A stretch of 64,000 bases of DNA, taken from contig CAZOZL010000004.1 of assembly GCA_964584305.1 (NCBI GenBank), positions 265,584 through 329,583 of the forward strand, given 5' to 3'. Positions 53,211 to 63,145 of the stretch are shown in pieces. Positions within the stretch are counted from its first letter, which is position 1. Each line of letters starts with the position of its first letter. The stretch is from SB11 sp964584305 (lineage in GTDB: Bacteria; Bacteroidota; Bacteroidia; UBA8524). Both the position numbers and the translations under genes were made by a program. Under the pieces are notes generated by a model, which saw nothing but the letters and a program-made list of their open reading frames with translations, searched no databases and was not told where the DNA came from.

Positions 53211-55370
53211 TTACATTATTTTTCTCCATTTCAAACGTAGTGAGTTACCTATTACCACTATATCGCTAAATGCCATGCTAAGCGCACCCACCATAGGGCT
53301 TAAAAAACCCATTGCTGCCATAGGTATAGCTACTACATTATAGGCTAATGCCCACAGTAGGTTTTGCTTAATGGTGCTGTATGTTTTTGTACCTATGTGG
53401 TAGGCGGCTATTAACTTATCCAGTTGGTTGCCTATCAATACTATATTGGCACTTTGGCGGGTAGCATCAGTAGCATTTGAAAGGCTTATGCCTATATCTG
53501 CTTGGGTTAGCGCGGGGGCATCGTTTATACCATCGCCTACCATTGCTAATTTACCTTTTTTGCCTAACTCTTTCATTTTCGCTAATTTTTCTTCGGGTAG
53601 TTGACTGTGGTAAAACTCTGTAAGCCCTAAACGCTCTGCAACAAAACGGCATTTCTTTTCATTATCACCACTAAGCATCAGGGTTTTAATGCCTTTACTA
53701 TTCAAAAAATCAATAGTGGCTTTTGCTTCGGGGCGCACATGGTCTTCCACATCAAATGAGGCAACTACCATTTTGTTGTAGCTTAGGTATATATCGGCCT
53801 CTTGTTTTATTTCGCCTGTACTATCGCTTATAAATTCTCTATTCCCCAGCCTATATACAATGCCTGTGGCATCTTCTGCTATTAGCCCTTTCCCTTTCAC
53901 TTCCTCTACTTTGCTAAAATTCATTTGCCCGTTCCAGTCTTTATACTCATCAACAATAGATTTTGCTATGGGGTGATTGCTTACTTGCTCCATACTATAA
54001 ACTATGGCTTTTGCTATATCATCAGCATAGTTGTAGGTATTAAAATTTTTTACTCTAAATTTTCCAGTAGTAAGTGTTCCTGTTTTATCAAACACTACCG
54101 TTTTTAACTTGCCTAATTCCTCAATAGTACCTGCACCTTTTATTAATATCTGGTTTTTGGCGGCACGTCCCAGCCCCACCATTACTGCAGCAGGCGTAGC
54201 CAAACCCATTGCACAGGGGCAAGAAATTACCAAAACAGCAATTGCCCGCAATAGCGAGGCTGTTGTATCCACATTAAACACAAAATAAGAAAGCATAAAA
54301 GTGAGTAGTGCTAAACCAATTACCACTGGCACAAAAACTAAACTAACTCTATCACTAAACTTTTGGATGGGAGGTTTATGGCTTTGTGCGTCTTTTACTG
54401 CCTGCGTAATTTTTGATAGCAAAGTATCCTTACCCACAGCAGTAGCTTGGTAGTGTATTTTACCTTGATTTAGAACAGTGCCGCTTACTACGGTTTTGTC
54501 TTTTTCTTTAAAAACAGGCACACTCTCGCCAGTAATAGCGGCTTCATCAATTTCGGCATCCCCATTTATCACCACCCCGTCTACGGCAATACTATCACCA
54601 GTGGTGGCTTCTATTATATCGCCAACGTTTATGTTTTTAAGGTCGGTAGTTTCTATTTTAGTCTCATTGGTAAGGGGGTTGTTTATTACTTTTTTTACTA
54701 TTGATGGTTGTAGTTTGTTCAAATCTTCAATGGCAGTGGTAGTACGTTTAACGGCTCTTTTCTCAAACACATTACCTAATAGTACTAAAGTAATAATGGT
54801 AGCTGCGGTTTCAAAAAACAGGTATTCTTTTTGTTGTGGCAAGCCCGCAAACTCTATTGTACCCCAAATACTATATCCAAAGGCGGCTATCGAACCTAAG
54901 AAAATAAGAACATCCATATTGGGTGCACCTACTCTGGTAGAGCGGTATGCACTTTTGCCAAAATGGGTTACCCCAATAAGCATTACCGGTAAGCATAGAA
55001 CAAACTGTACCTCGGGCATATGTAACACGTGCCAAGGTATAAACATATGCAACGCCAGTGGAAGGGTGAAAATAAGGGAAACAAGAAATTTAAGCTCAAG
55101 ACTTGAAAGCCCGAACATTCTTGATTTTTTTTTACTTTCGTTAGCTGTTTTATCTTTTATCACCTTATATCCCAATCCCTCTATTCCATCAATCAATTTA
55201 TCAACTTCAACAGTATCGTTTTTAGAAAACTTAGCTTCGTTGGTAGCGTAATTTACCACAACATTTTGCGCTCCGTTACGCTCCAAAACTTTTTGCACAC
55301 TTAGCGAACAACTGTTACAAGTCATCCCTTCAATCTCTAATTCTATGGTTTGTACTTTATCGTTTTGCAT
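53211..55370 (-). CDS. copA: Copper-translocating P-type ATPase
   Basis: A 719-residue P1B-1 ATPase. One N-terminal heavy-metal domain (IEGMTCNSC, Cys18/Cys21) precedes eight transmembrane helices. The actuator TGESVPV, the metal site CPC in VISCPCAMGLATPA, the phosphorylation motif DKTGTLT, the HP motif SNHPIAKSI and the hinge MVGDGINDAPAL are all intact. It exports Cu(I) from the cytoplasm. The start at 55370 follows a TATTTTTG -7 element (55382-55375) by four bases, so the mRNA may be leaderless. No CueR- or CopY-like regulator or chaperone gene is adjacent. Confidence 0.95.
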   Translation of the reverse strand: MQNDKVQTIELEIEGMTCNSCSLSVQKVLERNGAQNVVVNYATNEAKFSKNDTVEVDKLIDGIEGLGYKVIKDKTANESKKKSRMFGLSSLELKFLVSLIFTLPLALHMFIPWHVLHMPEVQFVLCLPVMLIGVTHFGKSAYRSTRVGAPNMDVLIFLGSIAAFGYSIWGTIEFAGLPQQKEYLFFETAATIITLVLLGNVFEKRAVKRTTTAIEDLNKLQPSIVKKVINNPLTNETKIETTDLKNINVGDIIEATTGDSIAVDGVVINGDAEIDEAAITGESVPVFKEKDKTVVSGTVLNQGKIHYQATAVGKDTLLSKITQAVKDAQSHKPPIQKFSDRVSLVFVPVVIGLALLTFMLSYFVFNVDTTASLLRAIAVLVISCPCAMGLATPAAVMVGLGRAAKNQILIKGAGTIEELGKLKTVVFDKTGTLTTGKFRVKNFNTYNYADDIAKAIVYSMEQVSNHPIAKSIVDEYKDWNGQMNFSKVEEVKGKGLIAEDATGIVYRLGNREFISDSTGEIKQEADIYLSYNKMVVASFDVEDHVRPEAKATIDFLNSKGIKTLMLSGDNEKKCRFVAERLGLTEFYHSQLPEEKLAKMKELGKKGKLAMVGDGINDAPALTQADIGISLSNATDATRQSANIVLIGNQLDKLIAAYHIGTKTYSTIKQNLLWALAYNVVAIPMAAMGFLSPMVGALSMAFSDIVVIGNSLRLKWRKIM

Positions 55371-55657
55371 GGTGCAAAAATATGCAAATTCCAAACCATA
55401 ATTAGCGACTGTAAGCCCATACCTCACTCTTTATTTTTTATTACATCATATTTATGTATTTTAAAATCAGAATATTATAAAGCTAATTTAAAAAGAAATT
55501 GTATGTAGCTAATACTATGCTAAACGAAGCACCTAATAGTACTAATATCCATATTATTTTGCACTTTCTATTGCTGTAAGAAGGGAAAATTTAGGAGCAA
55601 TACCAAAAGATAAATGCAGGTGTTATAAAAAAACGAAAAATGTTTACGTAGTAAAAT
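55371..55657. other. AT-rich intergenic interval
   Basis: Apart from the copA -7 element I find no gene, hairpin terminator or RNA motif between copA and the leftward cupin gene. Confidence 0.5.
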
Positions 55658-56155
55658 TTAAAAGCGGGTCATCTCTTTTATCAACCCTTCGTGCTGCGGG
55701 TATTTTTTTGATAAGGTTTTATATTCAGCTAGTTCAAAATCTTCAAAATCAAATCCTGGGGCTACCGTGCAACCTACAAGGGCATACCCGTTTTCATCTT
55801 CACAGCGTGAGCCAAACCAACTGCCTGCTTTTATAGTTGTTTGAAAGGTTTCCCCTTTCTCAATGTCTCGTCCCAGTTTATGTGTGATAAGACTACCGTT
55901 TTTTTCAATTTCGTAAACTGTGAGCGAAGTACCTGCATAAAAATGCCATCCCTCATCAGAAGCTATACGATGAAACGCAGAGAAATCACCACTCTTTAGC
56001 AAAAAATAAATGGCTGTATAGGCATTTCGTTCTCCTTTAAAAGTATCGGGCAAGTTTTTAAGCAATAATGGCGAACGATATATTTCCCTGAATGCCCCAC
56101 CTTCAATATGATTTTCTAAGCCTAATTTCTCTACCCAATAATCTGCAGTTTGCAT
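55658..56155 (-). CDS. DUF985 cupin-fold protein
   Basis: A 165-residue protein that matches the DUF985 (cupin_5) family: LENHIEGGAFREIYRS at the N-terminus, AIYFLLKSGDFSAFHRIASDEGWHFYAG, GSWFGSR and the closing GCTVAPGFDFEDFEL. The double-stranded beta-helix probably binds a small ligand, and some relatives bind sugars. It lies directly downstream of, and in the same direction as, the MarR-GNAT gene (20 bases between them), so both are likely controlled by the palindromic site upstream of that gene. Confidence 0.88.
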   Translation of the reverse strand: MQTADYWVEKLGLENHIEGGAFREIYRSPLLLKNLPDTFKGERNAYTAIYFLLKSGDFSAFHRIASDEGWHFYAGTSLTVYEIEKNGSLITHKLGRDIEKGETFQTTIKAGSWFGSRCEDENGYALVGCTVAPGFDFEDFELAEYKTLSKKYPQHEGLIKEMTRF

Positions 56156-56175
56156 ACTGCAAATATGCTACGAAA

Positions 56176-57126
56176 TCATAGGTCTTTTCGCATTATTTTC
56201 TCTGTTCTTTGTAGCACATTCATTTGTGGTGGGGCTTTACAATCTTCAAAACCCAATTTATAATAAAGCTGGTGTGCCTGTGGCATGGTCCGTGTGGTTT
56301 GTAGGTATAGCTGTTTTGCTTTATTCTCCACACATCTGTTTATACATCTATCTATCAGCTTAGTTGCTATACCCAGTTTCCTGTAGTTAGGGTTCACAAA
56401 TAGTTTTGCAAACTCAAATTGCTCTTCATCCAATCTTTTCAGAGCCACACAACCTACCACATCATTTTTATACAAGGCAAAAAATACAAAACCTCCTGTG
56501 GCTAAATAGGCTTTATCAGGATTATGTAAGGTATATTTATCTTCTTTTTCTAATTCACCCCTCAGTACTTCTAATAACCAATTTCCTGCTAAGTTGTAAA
56601 ACCATTTTTTTAAACTTGTTTTATAGTCAACAACAGATACAAAATCAGTGTCAACTGCTTTAATTCTCTTATTAATTGGGAGTTGATTTATTTCTAAATC
56701 AATTCTGTTTAGTATATTTATTAAATTAGGATGCCCAGCGTCAAAAACATTTTGCAATACTTTTGAAAACTTGCTCCAAAGCGGTATTAATTTTTTCAGA
56801 AGACTTTTCCCTTTTTTTGATAGCTCAACTATTTTAGACCTTTTATCTGATGGATTGACTGAAATATTTACCAAGCCAGCATTTTGAAGTTCATGTAAAA
56901 CATTTTTTACTGTAATGTGAGAAAAATCAATTTGTCGTGCTATCTCTAAAACTGTTATATCTTTTTTGGCTATTGATAAAACATAAAATACTGAAAACCA
57001 ACTTGCCTTAAATTCTATATTGGCTTCTTTATATATTTTGTCCCCATCGTGATAGAGTTTCTCGCTAATTCTCCTAAACCGTGTTGCACCCGCTAAGTGT
57101 CCCAATTTTAACAATATATCTGTCAT
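56176..57126 (-). CDS. MarR-GNAT fusion: transcriptional regulator with acetyltransferase domain
   Basis: A 316-residue two-domain protein. Residues about 1-140 are a MarR winged helix (ITVLEIARQIDFSHITVKNVLHELQNAGLVN with the DKRSK wing). Residues about 155-316 are a GNAT acetyltransferase (FFALYKNDVVGCVALKRL, FAKLFVNPNYRKLGIATKLI, QLYLQTTRTMPQAHQLYYKLGF). Such fusions are known; the GNAT half may sense or modify a small molecule. A 44-base dyad lies just seven bases upstream of the start codon, the usual place for autoregulation by a MarR protein. The next gene is the DUF985 cupin. Confidence 0.9.
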   Translation of the reverse strand: MTDILLKLGHLAGATRFRRISEKLYHDGDKIYKEANIEFKASWFSVFYVLSIAKKDITVLEIARQIDFSHITVKNVLHELQNAGLVNISVNPSDKRSKIVELSKKGKSLLKKLIPLWSKFSKVLQNVFDAGHPNLINILNRIDLEINQLPINKRIKAVDTDFVSVVDYKTSLKKWFYNLAGNWLLEVLRGELEKEDKYTLHNPDKAYLATGGFVFFALYKNDVVGCVALKRLDEEQFEFAKLFVNPNYRKLGIATKLIDRCINRCVENKAKQLYLQTTRTMPQAHQLYYKLGFEDCKAPPQMNVLQRTEKIMRKDL

Positions 57127-57132
57127 ACATAA

Positions 57133-57176
57133 TTTATGAAAGTCCTTTTACAAATATATAAAAGTCCTTTCATAAA
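57133..57176. promoter_or_regulatory. Likely MarR operator (imperfect dyad with doubled half-site)
   Basis: The outer arms TTTATGAAAG and CTTTCATAAA are perfect inverted repeats. Inside, AAAGTCCTTT occurs twice (57139-57148 and 57161-57170) exactly 22 bases apart, about two helical turns. The ends of the dyad lie seven bases before the MarR-GNAT start. Confidence 0.6.
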
Positions 57177-57592
57177 ATCTACTCTTAGATTGATAAATGG
57201 ATTGATACCCTTATCACCTCACCCGATTTATGATGAAGGTTCATTTACCATAAAATCCCTCTCCAAGCGGAACAGCACCCATAAGTTAGTATGGCTATTA
57301 TCAAGATATTGTGATAACTTAGCCTGTGCGGCTGTTTCCCCTCCTGCGGGAGGGTAGTGCGGGCAATATAGGAGAGGGGTTTTGGGGTGGTCGTTTAGCA
57401 GTACTACCCACTGCGCTAAAGGCTAAAAGCCAATAACTAACAGTTAACAACACTGATAATCAGTTATTTGCACAATACGATATTTAAAGTCATAGTATAA
57501 TGATTACGGGTTAAATTAAGTATAAAGTAGCCCAATATCCTAAATAGTTTAAAATTCTTACCTTCGCATTCTTTTTAAAACGAGTTAATTTA
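57177..57592. other. Intergenic region before hppD, with repeat fragments
   Basis: No gene is seen. It contains an inverted repeat CCCTCC / GGAGGG at 57339-57354 followed by GAGAGGGG, and at 57414-57440 a CGCTAAAGGCTAAAAGCC segment related to 41384-41410. A TACCTTCG element (57559-57566) may be the hppD -7 box. Confidence 0.5.
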
Positions 57593-58717
57593 ATGGATAG
57601 AGTAGCACTTCAAGATACAGAAACAGTAAAAGATTTTTTACCATTAAACGGTACTGACTATGTTGAGTTTTACGTAGGTAATGCCAAGCAGGCAGCACAT
57701 TATTATAAAACAGCTTTTGGTTTTCAAAGCTATGCCTATGCAGGTCCAGAAACAGGGGTGAAAGACCGTGTTTCGTATGTTTTAATGCAAGACAAATTAC
57801 GCTTTGTATTTACCACACCGCTTGATAATAATAATGTCATTGCCGAGCATATTTATAAACATGGTGATGGTGTTAAAGTACTTGCCCTTGCGGTAGATGA
57901 TGCCCGCCAAGCATGGGAAGAAACAACAAAGCGGGGTGCAAAAAGCTATATGAAACCTATTGTAGAAACAGATGCTGATGGTGAGGTAGTGCGTGCAGGT
58001 ATCCATACCTATGGTGATACTGTACATATTTTTGTTGAGCGTAAAAACTATAAGGGAATTTTTTTACCTGGGTTTAAAAAATGGGAAAGTAACTACAACC
58101 CAACAAGTGTAGGCTTGCTATACGTTGACCATTGCGTAGGCAATGTTGGTTGGAATGAAATGAATACTTGGGTTGATTTTTATGCCAATACAATGGGTTT
58201 CCAACAAATTTTATCATTTGATGATAAGGACATAAGCACAGAATATTCTGCGCTTATGAGCAAGGTAATGAGTAACGGAAACGGGCGTATAAAATTTCCA
58301 ATAAACGAACCTGCCGAAGGGAAAAAGAAATCACAAATAGAAGAGTATTTAGATTTTTATAAAGGACAAGGCGTGCAACACGTTGCCATAGCCACAAATA
58401 ATATTATAGAAACGGTAACCGAGTTACAAAATAGAGGTATTGATTTTTTGCGTGTACCTGCCTCTTATTATGAAACGGTGCTTGACCGTGTTGGGAAAAT
58501 AGATGAAGACCTTGCCCCCTTAGCTAAATTAGGTATTTTAATAGACCGAGACGATGAAGGCTATTTACTACAAATATTTACGAAACCCGTTGAAGATAGA
58601 CCTACTTTGTTTTATGAGATAATACAGCGCAAAGGAGCAAAATCTTTTGGTAAAGGAAATTTTAAGGCTTTGTTTGAAGCTATTGAACGTGAACAAGAGT
58701 TGAGAGGAAATTTATAA
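57593..58717 (+). CDS. hppD: 4-hydroxyphenylpyruvate dioxygenase
   Basis: A 374-residue Fe(II) oxygenase converting 4-hydroxyphenylpyruvate to homogentisate in tyrosine breakdown. Two vicinal-oxygen-chelate domains are seen: DYVEFYVGNAKQAAHYYKTAFGF (first) and VDHCVGNVGWNEM (second). The iron ligands His180 (VDHCVG), His263 (VQHVAIAT) and Glu342 (FYEIIQRKGA) are present, with GFGKGNFKALFEAIE-like SFGKGNFKALFEAIE at the end. Length is normal. It is followed three bases later by a LOG-family gene in the same operon. No homogentisate dioxygenase gene is in the window. Confidence 0.96.
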   Translation: MDRVALQDTETVKDFLPLNGTDYVEFYVGNAKQAAHYYKTAFGFQSYAYAGPETGVKDRVSYVLMQDKLRFVFTTPLDNNNVIAEHIYKHGDGVKVLALAVDDARQAWEETTKRGAKSYMKPIVETDADGEVVRAGIHTYGDTVHIFVERKNYKGIFLPGFKKWESNYNPTSVGLLYVDHCVGNVGWNEMNTWVDFYANTMGFQQILSFDDKDISTEYSALMSKVMSNGNGRIKFPINEPAEGKKKSQIEEYLDFYKGQGVQHVAIATNNIIETVTELQNRGIDFLRVPASYYETVLDRVGKIDEDLAPLAKLGILIDRDDEGYLLQIFTKPVEDRPTLFYEIIQRKGAKSFGKGNFKALFEAIEREQELRGNL

Positions 58718-58720
58718 TAA

Positions 58721-59449
58721 ATGACAGATAAAAAGCCGCACAGCAAAGAAGAGAAATTTTTGCTGGAAGGACCACGTAAGCGAATAAGCGAATTAGGATT
58801 AGCCTTTAAAGTTTTCTGGGAGTTTGTACGTGGGTTTAGAGTACTACATTTTGTAGGTCCAAGTGTTACTGTATTTGGTTCAGCGCGTTTTAAAGAAGAC
58901 CACAAATACTATAAACTTGGAGTTGAGGTGGGAAAAGCGATAAGTAAATTAGGCTTTACTGTTATGACAGGCGGCGGTCCTGGTATAATGGAGGCGGCTA
59001 ATCGTGGGGCTTATGAAAATGGGGGCGTAAGTGTAGGCTGTAATATAGAACTACCTTTTGAGCAATATCCTAATAAATACCTGCACAAATGGGTAGGCAT
59101 AAAATATTTTTTTGTACGTAAAGTTTTTTTGATAAAATATAGCTACGCTTTGGTGGTACTGCCAGGTGGTTTTGGTACTATGGATGAAATGGCAGAGGTA
59201 TTTACCCTTATACAAACAGATAAAATTGATAATTTCCCTGTGGTATTAATGGGCAAAGAATACTGGGCTAAGTTTATGGAATTTGTTGATTTTATGGCTG
59301 AGGAAAAAACCATTGATGAAGCCGATAAAGACCTAATGTTGCTTACTGATGATATGGAAGAAGCTATGGCATACATACAAAAACACGCTGTGGTTAAATA
59401 TGGTTTGCGTAAAACAAAACCAAAATCACGCTGGTATTTAGGGGAGTAA
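58721..59449 (+). CDS. LOG family protein (cytokinin riboside 5'-monophosphate phosphoribohydrolase-like)
   Basis: A 242-residue protein of the TIGR00730/LOG superfamily: VTVFGSARF, the nucleotide-binding GFTVMTGGGPGIMEAANRGAYE and the signature VLPGGFGTMDEMAEVF. Family enzymes cleave nucleoside monophosphates to base and ribose-5-phosphate; many are misannotated as lysine decarboxylases. It lies directly after hppD. A link to tyrosine metabolism is positional only. Confidence 0.92.
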   Translation: MTDKKPHSKEEKFLLEGPRKRISELGLAFKVFWEFVRGFRVLHFVGPSVTVFGSARFKEDHKYYKLGVEVGKAISKLGFTVMTGGGPGIMEAANRGAYENGGVSVGCNIELPFEQYPNKYLHKWVGIKYFFVRKVFLIKYSYALVVLPGGFGTMDEMAEVFTLIQTDKIDNFPVVLMGKEYWAKFMEFVDFMAEEKTIDEADKDLMLLTDDMEEAMAYIQKHAVVKYGLRKTKPKSRWYLGE

Positions 59450-59649
59450 CAAAACACAAACTAATAGAAAGCAGGTTGCTATTATAAATTTCACAAAAAT
59501 CAATCATACTGATGAGCAACTTATTACTGAAATACTGTTTGAAGCTATTGAAGTAGATGAAATGGTATTTGCAGAACAGAAAAGAAAAAAAAGGGGTGTT
59601 CATGTTTTGTAAAAAACAATACCTTTGCGCCCTCGATTAAAAAAGACTA

Positions 59650-61524
59650 ATGGATAGAAATTCGGTAATAGGGTTATCCCTCATAATGATAATAATGGTA
59701 GGGTATTTTTTCCTTACCCAAGATAATATAGATGAGATTGACGCTAAAAGAAAGCGAGATTCCATTGCCCATGTTCAAACAAATGCTTTAGATACAGCCG
59801 CAAAAACTGCTGTTGCAATAGCCACAGATAAAACCGTTGGGAACGACACTACTACATTTGATAGTGCCAAACTTAGCCAACCACAAGGCATTTTTGGGCA
59901 GTTTGCAACTGGCGAAGAGGAACTGATTACTATTGAAAACGATTTAATTAAAGTAAAGCTATCTACCAAAGGTGGGCATCCTTATTCTGTTGAGCTTAAA
60001 AAATATAAAAGAGCACCGCAAGGGGGCGATACTACAAAAAAACCTTTATTACTATTTGAAGGGAATGAAGCCAACTTTAATATCAGTTTTATTTTAAAAG
60101 ATGGAACTACGGACTCTACACGGAGATTGTTTTTTACTCCCTCGGCAAAAAATGTAACGGTTAAAAAAGATTCGGGTGTTATAAAACTTAAAGTAGCACT
60201 GGATGAAAACACCTATTTAGAGCAAGTATATTGGCTAAAACCCAATAGTTATGAGTTGGGCTATACCCTTAATATGAAGGGTATGGATAAAGTGCTTTCT
60301 CCCAACCACCGCTTTATGCAAATAGACTGGCGGGTAACCATGCCACTACAAGAGCCTTCGCTAAAAAGTGAAAAAGAAAATTCATCAATATATTACGCAG
60401 GTTTAGACTATGAGGTGGATAATATTTCGCCCACATCATACGAAGAGGAAAAACCAGCAGGCGGCGTGCGCTGGGTATCTTTTAAGCAAAAGTTTTTTAA
60501 CTCCACCTTTACTTGCCTTACCAACGAGGGTTTTACAGGTACAAGCCTTATTACCGAAGAAAATGCAAGCCCCAATTATGTGAAAACAGCATACGCAAGT
60601 TCTATTATATCTACCTCTTTTCTTGCGGAAGAAAGCATACCCATGAAGTTTTATTTTGGACCAAATATCTACCAAGATTTAAAAGAAATTGGCGGAGGTA
60701 TGGACAAACTGGTAAATATGGGCTGGGGTGTATTTGGCTGGATAAATAAAGGGATGATTTCGCCCTTGTTTAAATACCTAAATAAGCTAACGGGTAATTT
60801 TGGGCTTATTATTTTAATAATGACCCTTATTATCAAGGCGTTGCTGTTTGGTTTAGTATATAAATCATACCTGTCATCAGCCAAAATGCGTATTTTGAAA
60901 CCAGAGATTGATGAGCTAAAAGCAAAGCATGGAGACAATGCGCAGAAATTTCAGCAAGATCAAATGGCATTGTTCAAAAAAGCAGGTGTTTCGCCTTTGG
61001 GCGGTTGTTTACCGTTACTTATTCAAATGCCATTTTTAATTGCCCTGTTTCAGTTTTTCCCTTCGGCAATAGAGCTAAGGCAACAAAGTTTTCTTTGGGC
61101 AACCGATTTAAGTAGTTTTGATAGTATTTGGACATTTGGTGAGGTACCGCTAATAAGCACTATATATGGAGACCATGTAAGTTTATTTACACTATTAATG
61201 ACGGTTTCTACCCTTATTTATACATTATTAAACAATCAGCTTACTGGCGCAACTGGGCAAATGAAGTATATAGGCTACATTATGCCAATATTCTTTTTAG
61301 GCTTTTTTAATAACTATGCTGCGGGGCTTACCTACTACTATTTTTTAACTAATATTATATCAATAGGGCAACAATTTTTAATTCGTAGTTTTGTTGATGA
61401 TGATGCTTTGCACCGCAAAATCCAAGAGAATAAAAAGAAACCCGTGAAAAAATCAGGCTTCCAAAAACGGTTAGAAGAAATGGCAAAGAAAAGAGGCGTT
61501 GACCCAAAAAGAATTAAAAAATAA
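59650..61524 (+). CDS. yidC: Membrane protein insertase YidC
   Basis: A 624-residue inner-membrane insertase of the Oxa1/YidC family. It has an N-terminal transmembrane helix (VIGLSLIMIIMVGYFFL), a large periplasmic beta-supersandwich (about 80-340), then the conserved five-helix core with the hydrophilic-groove segment LIIKALLFGLVYKSYLSSAKMR, AGVSPLGGCLPLLIQMPF and YYFLTNIISIGQQ, and a basic C-terminal tail for ribosome contact. A perfect -7 element TACCTTTG (59620-59627) lies 22 bases before the ATG. Confidence 0.96.
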   Translation: MDRNSVIGLSLIMIIMVGYFFLTQDNIDEIDAKRKRDSIAHVQTNALDTAAKTAVAIATDKTVGNDTTTFDSAKLSQPQGIFGQFATGEEELITIENDLIKVKLSTKGGHPYSVELKKYKRAPQGGDTTKKPLLLFEGNEANFNISFILKDGTTDSTRRLFFTPSAKNVTVKKDSGVIKLKVALDENTYLEQVYWLKPNSYELGYTLNMKGMDKVLSPNHRFMQIDWRVTMPLQEPSLKSEKENSSIYYAGLDYEVDNISPTSYEEEKPAGGVRWVSFKQKFFNSTFTCLTNEGFTGTSLITEENASPNYVKTAYASSIISTSFLAEESIPMKFYFGPNIYQDLKEIGGGMDKLVNMGWGVFGWINKGMISPLFKYLNKLTGNFGLIILIMTLIIKALLFGLVYKSYLSSAKMRILKPEIDELKAKHGDNAQKFQQDQMALFKKAGVSPLGGCLPLLIQMPFLIALFQFFPSAIELRQQSFLWATDLSSFDSIWTFGEVPLISTIYGDHVSLFTLLMTVSTLIYTLLNNQLTGATGQMKYIGYIMPIFFLGFFNNYAAGLTYYYFLTNIISIGQQFLIRSFVDDDALHRKIQENKKKPVKKSGFQKRLEEMAKKRGVDPKRIKK

Positions 61525-61841
61525 TGGAGTTACTGCGCACATCCATTGGTAGGTTGAGAATTGTAGGCTTTTTTGAGGGGGTATCTTTTTTGGTATTACT
61601 GTTAATAGCAATGCCGCTAAAGTATATGTTTGATATGCCAGCAGCGGTGAAAACCGTAGGCATGGCGCACGGTATATTATTTATACTATACATATTTGGG
61701 GTGGTACAAGTAAAAATTGAGCGGGGCTGGAATTTTCGCAAAACACTTATAGCATTAGTAGCATCAGTAGTGCCATTGGGTACTTTTTATGCTGATGCAA
61801 AATTGTTTAAACCCGAGCAGCAGGCGCAAAAAAACGGCTAA
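61524..61841 (+). CDS. DUF3817 small membrane protein
   Basis: A 105-residue protein with about three transmembrane helices and the DUF3817 opening RLRIVGFFEGVSFLVLLLIAMPLKY, then VGMAHGILFILYIFGV and a charged tail. Its ATG overlaps the yidC stop codon by one base (TAATG), so it is translationally coupled. Function is unknown; co-expression with yidC suggests a membrane role. Confidence 0.85.
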   Translation: MELLRTSIGRLRIVGFFEGVSFLVLLLIAMPLKYMFDMPAAVKTVGMAHGILFILYIFGVVQVKIERGWNFRKTLIALVASVVPLGTFYADAKLFKPEQQAQKNG

Positions 61842-61885
61842 TATTCACTATTAGATACAATGCTTTATAATTTGTATCACACTAC

Positions 61886-63052
61886 ATGAAATCATTACTA
61901 ATAAAGCCTAAAAAAGAACGTGCTTTTATAAACCGCCATCCATGGCTGTTTACAGGTGCAGTGCAACGGTTGCCAGAAGCAGAAAATGGCGAAATTGTTG
62001 AAGTAATTAGCAATGAAAAGGGATTATTAGGCTATGGTTTCTATAACCCTAATAGTCAAATTTGTTGTCGTATTTTCGAGTTTAGCCAAACACCTGTTGA
62101 GATAAACCATGAGTACTGGCGTGCTAAAATTGAAAAAGCCTATAACCTTCGTCAATCTATATTAAATTTAAGCAATACCAATTGTTACCGTTTATTACAC
62201 GCTGAAGGGGATTTTTTCCCCGGTATAATAGCTGATGTGTATAATAACACTGTGGTACTACAAATACTAATAAAAGGTACTGAGAAGCTACTACCCATTA
62301 TTGAAGGTGAACTTTTGCGTTTAGGTTTTAAACACATTTATCTGAAAACAAAAAATAGCTCACAAAAAATAGAAGGGATTACAGTAAAAAACTGGAGAAC
62401 AGAGCCTGCTACAATGCCTGTGGAAGTTTTAGAAAATGGATTGAAATACTACGTTAATGTAGAAACGGGACAGAAAACAGGCTTTTTTATCGATCAACGC
62501 AACAATCGTGATATGGTAAAGGGTTTCTCAAAAAATATCAAACTGCTCAATACGTTTTGTTATTCGGGTGGGTTTAGTGTGTATGCACTTGCTGGTGGCG
62601 CAAAAGAAGTACACTCGGTAGATATATCAAAAGATGCAATAGCACAGTGCGATAGTAATGTGAAACTAAATGGATTTGAAGGCAAGCATACCTCATTTGC
62701 AATGGATTGCTTCGACTATTTAAAACAAACCAATGAAGCCTATGATATAATTGTGTTAGACCCACCTGCATTTGCCAAAAGTGCCAAAAATGTGCACAAT
62801 GCCGCAAGGGGCTATAAGGAGTTGAACCTTATGGCTATTAAAAAAATAAAGCCCAATGGTTTAATTTTTACTTTCTCGTGCTCACAAAATATTGATAAAT
62901 CGCTTTTCCAAAAAATTGTTTTTGGTGCTGCCGCTGATGCAAAACGTAATGTACGTATATTAGAACACCTGTCTCAAACGCCAGACCATCCTATAAATAT
63001 TTACCATCCCGAAGGCGAGTATTTAAAGGGTTTATTACTTTGGGTAGAGTAG
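61886..63052 (+). CDS. rlmI: Class I SAM-dependent rRNA methyltransferase, RlmI-like
   Basis: A 388-residue protein. An N-terminal PUA domain (LLIKPKKERAFINRHPWLFTGAV) precedes the RlmI/RlmK Rossmann methyltransferase (LLNTFCYSGGFSVYALAGGAKEVHSVDISKDAI, catalytic VLDPPAFAKS, FTFSCSQNI). The Escherichia coli enzyme makes m5C1962 in 23S rRNA. The gene lies 44 bases after DUF3817 and probably shares its transcript. Confidence 0.92.
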   Translation: MKSLLIKPKKERAFINRHPWLFTGAVQRLPEAENGEIVEVISNEKGLLGYGFYNPNSQICCRIFEFSQTPVEINHEYWRAKIEKAYNLRQSILNLSNTNCYRLLHAEGDFFPGIIADVYNNTVVLQILIKGTEKLLPIIEGELLRLGFKHIYLKTKNSSQKIEGITVKNWRTEPATMPVEVLENGLKYYVNVETGQKTGFFIDQRNNRDMVKGFSKNIKLLNTFCYSGGFSVYALAGGAKEVHSVDISKDAIAQCDSNVKLNGFEGKHTSFAMDCFDYLKQTNEAYDIIVLDPPAFAKSAKNVHNAARGYKELNLMAIKKIKPNGLIFTFSCSQNIDKSLFQKIVFGAAADAKRNVRILEHLSQTPDHPINIYHPEGEYLKGLLLWVE

Positions 63053-63145
63053 TAAAGCAATTATTCACAACTACTTCACGTTAAAAATGGTAAAAAGTTT
63101 TGTACTAAGCTATTAGCTTTGTAAAATTATTTACTAAAAAAAACT

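Noticed and set aside
57136..57357. A 73-residue plus-strand frame before hppD
   Set aside because: It begins inside the MarR operator dyad, runs through repeat sequence and has no family-like segments.
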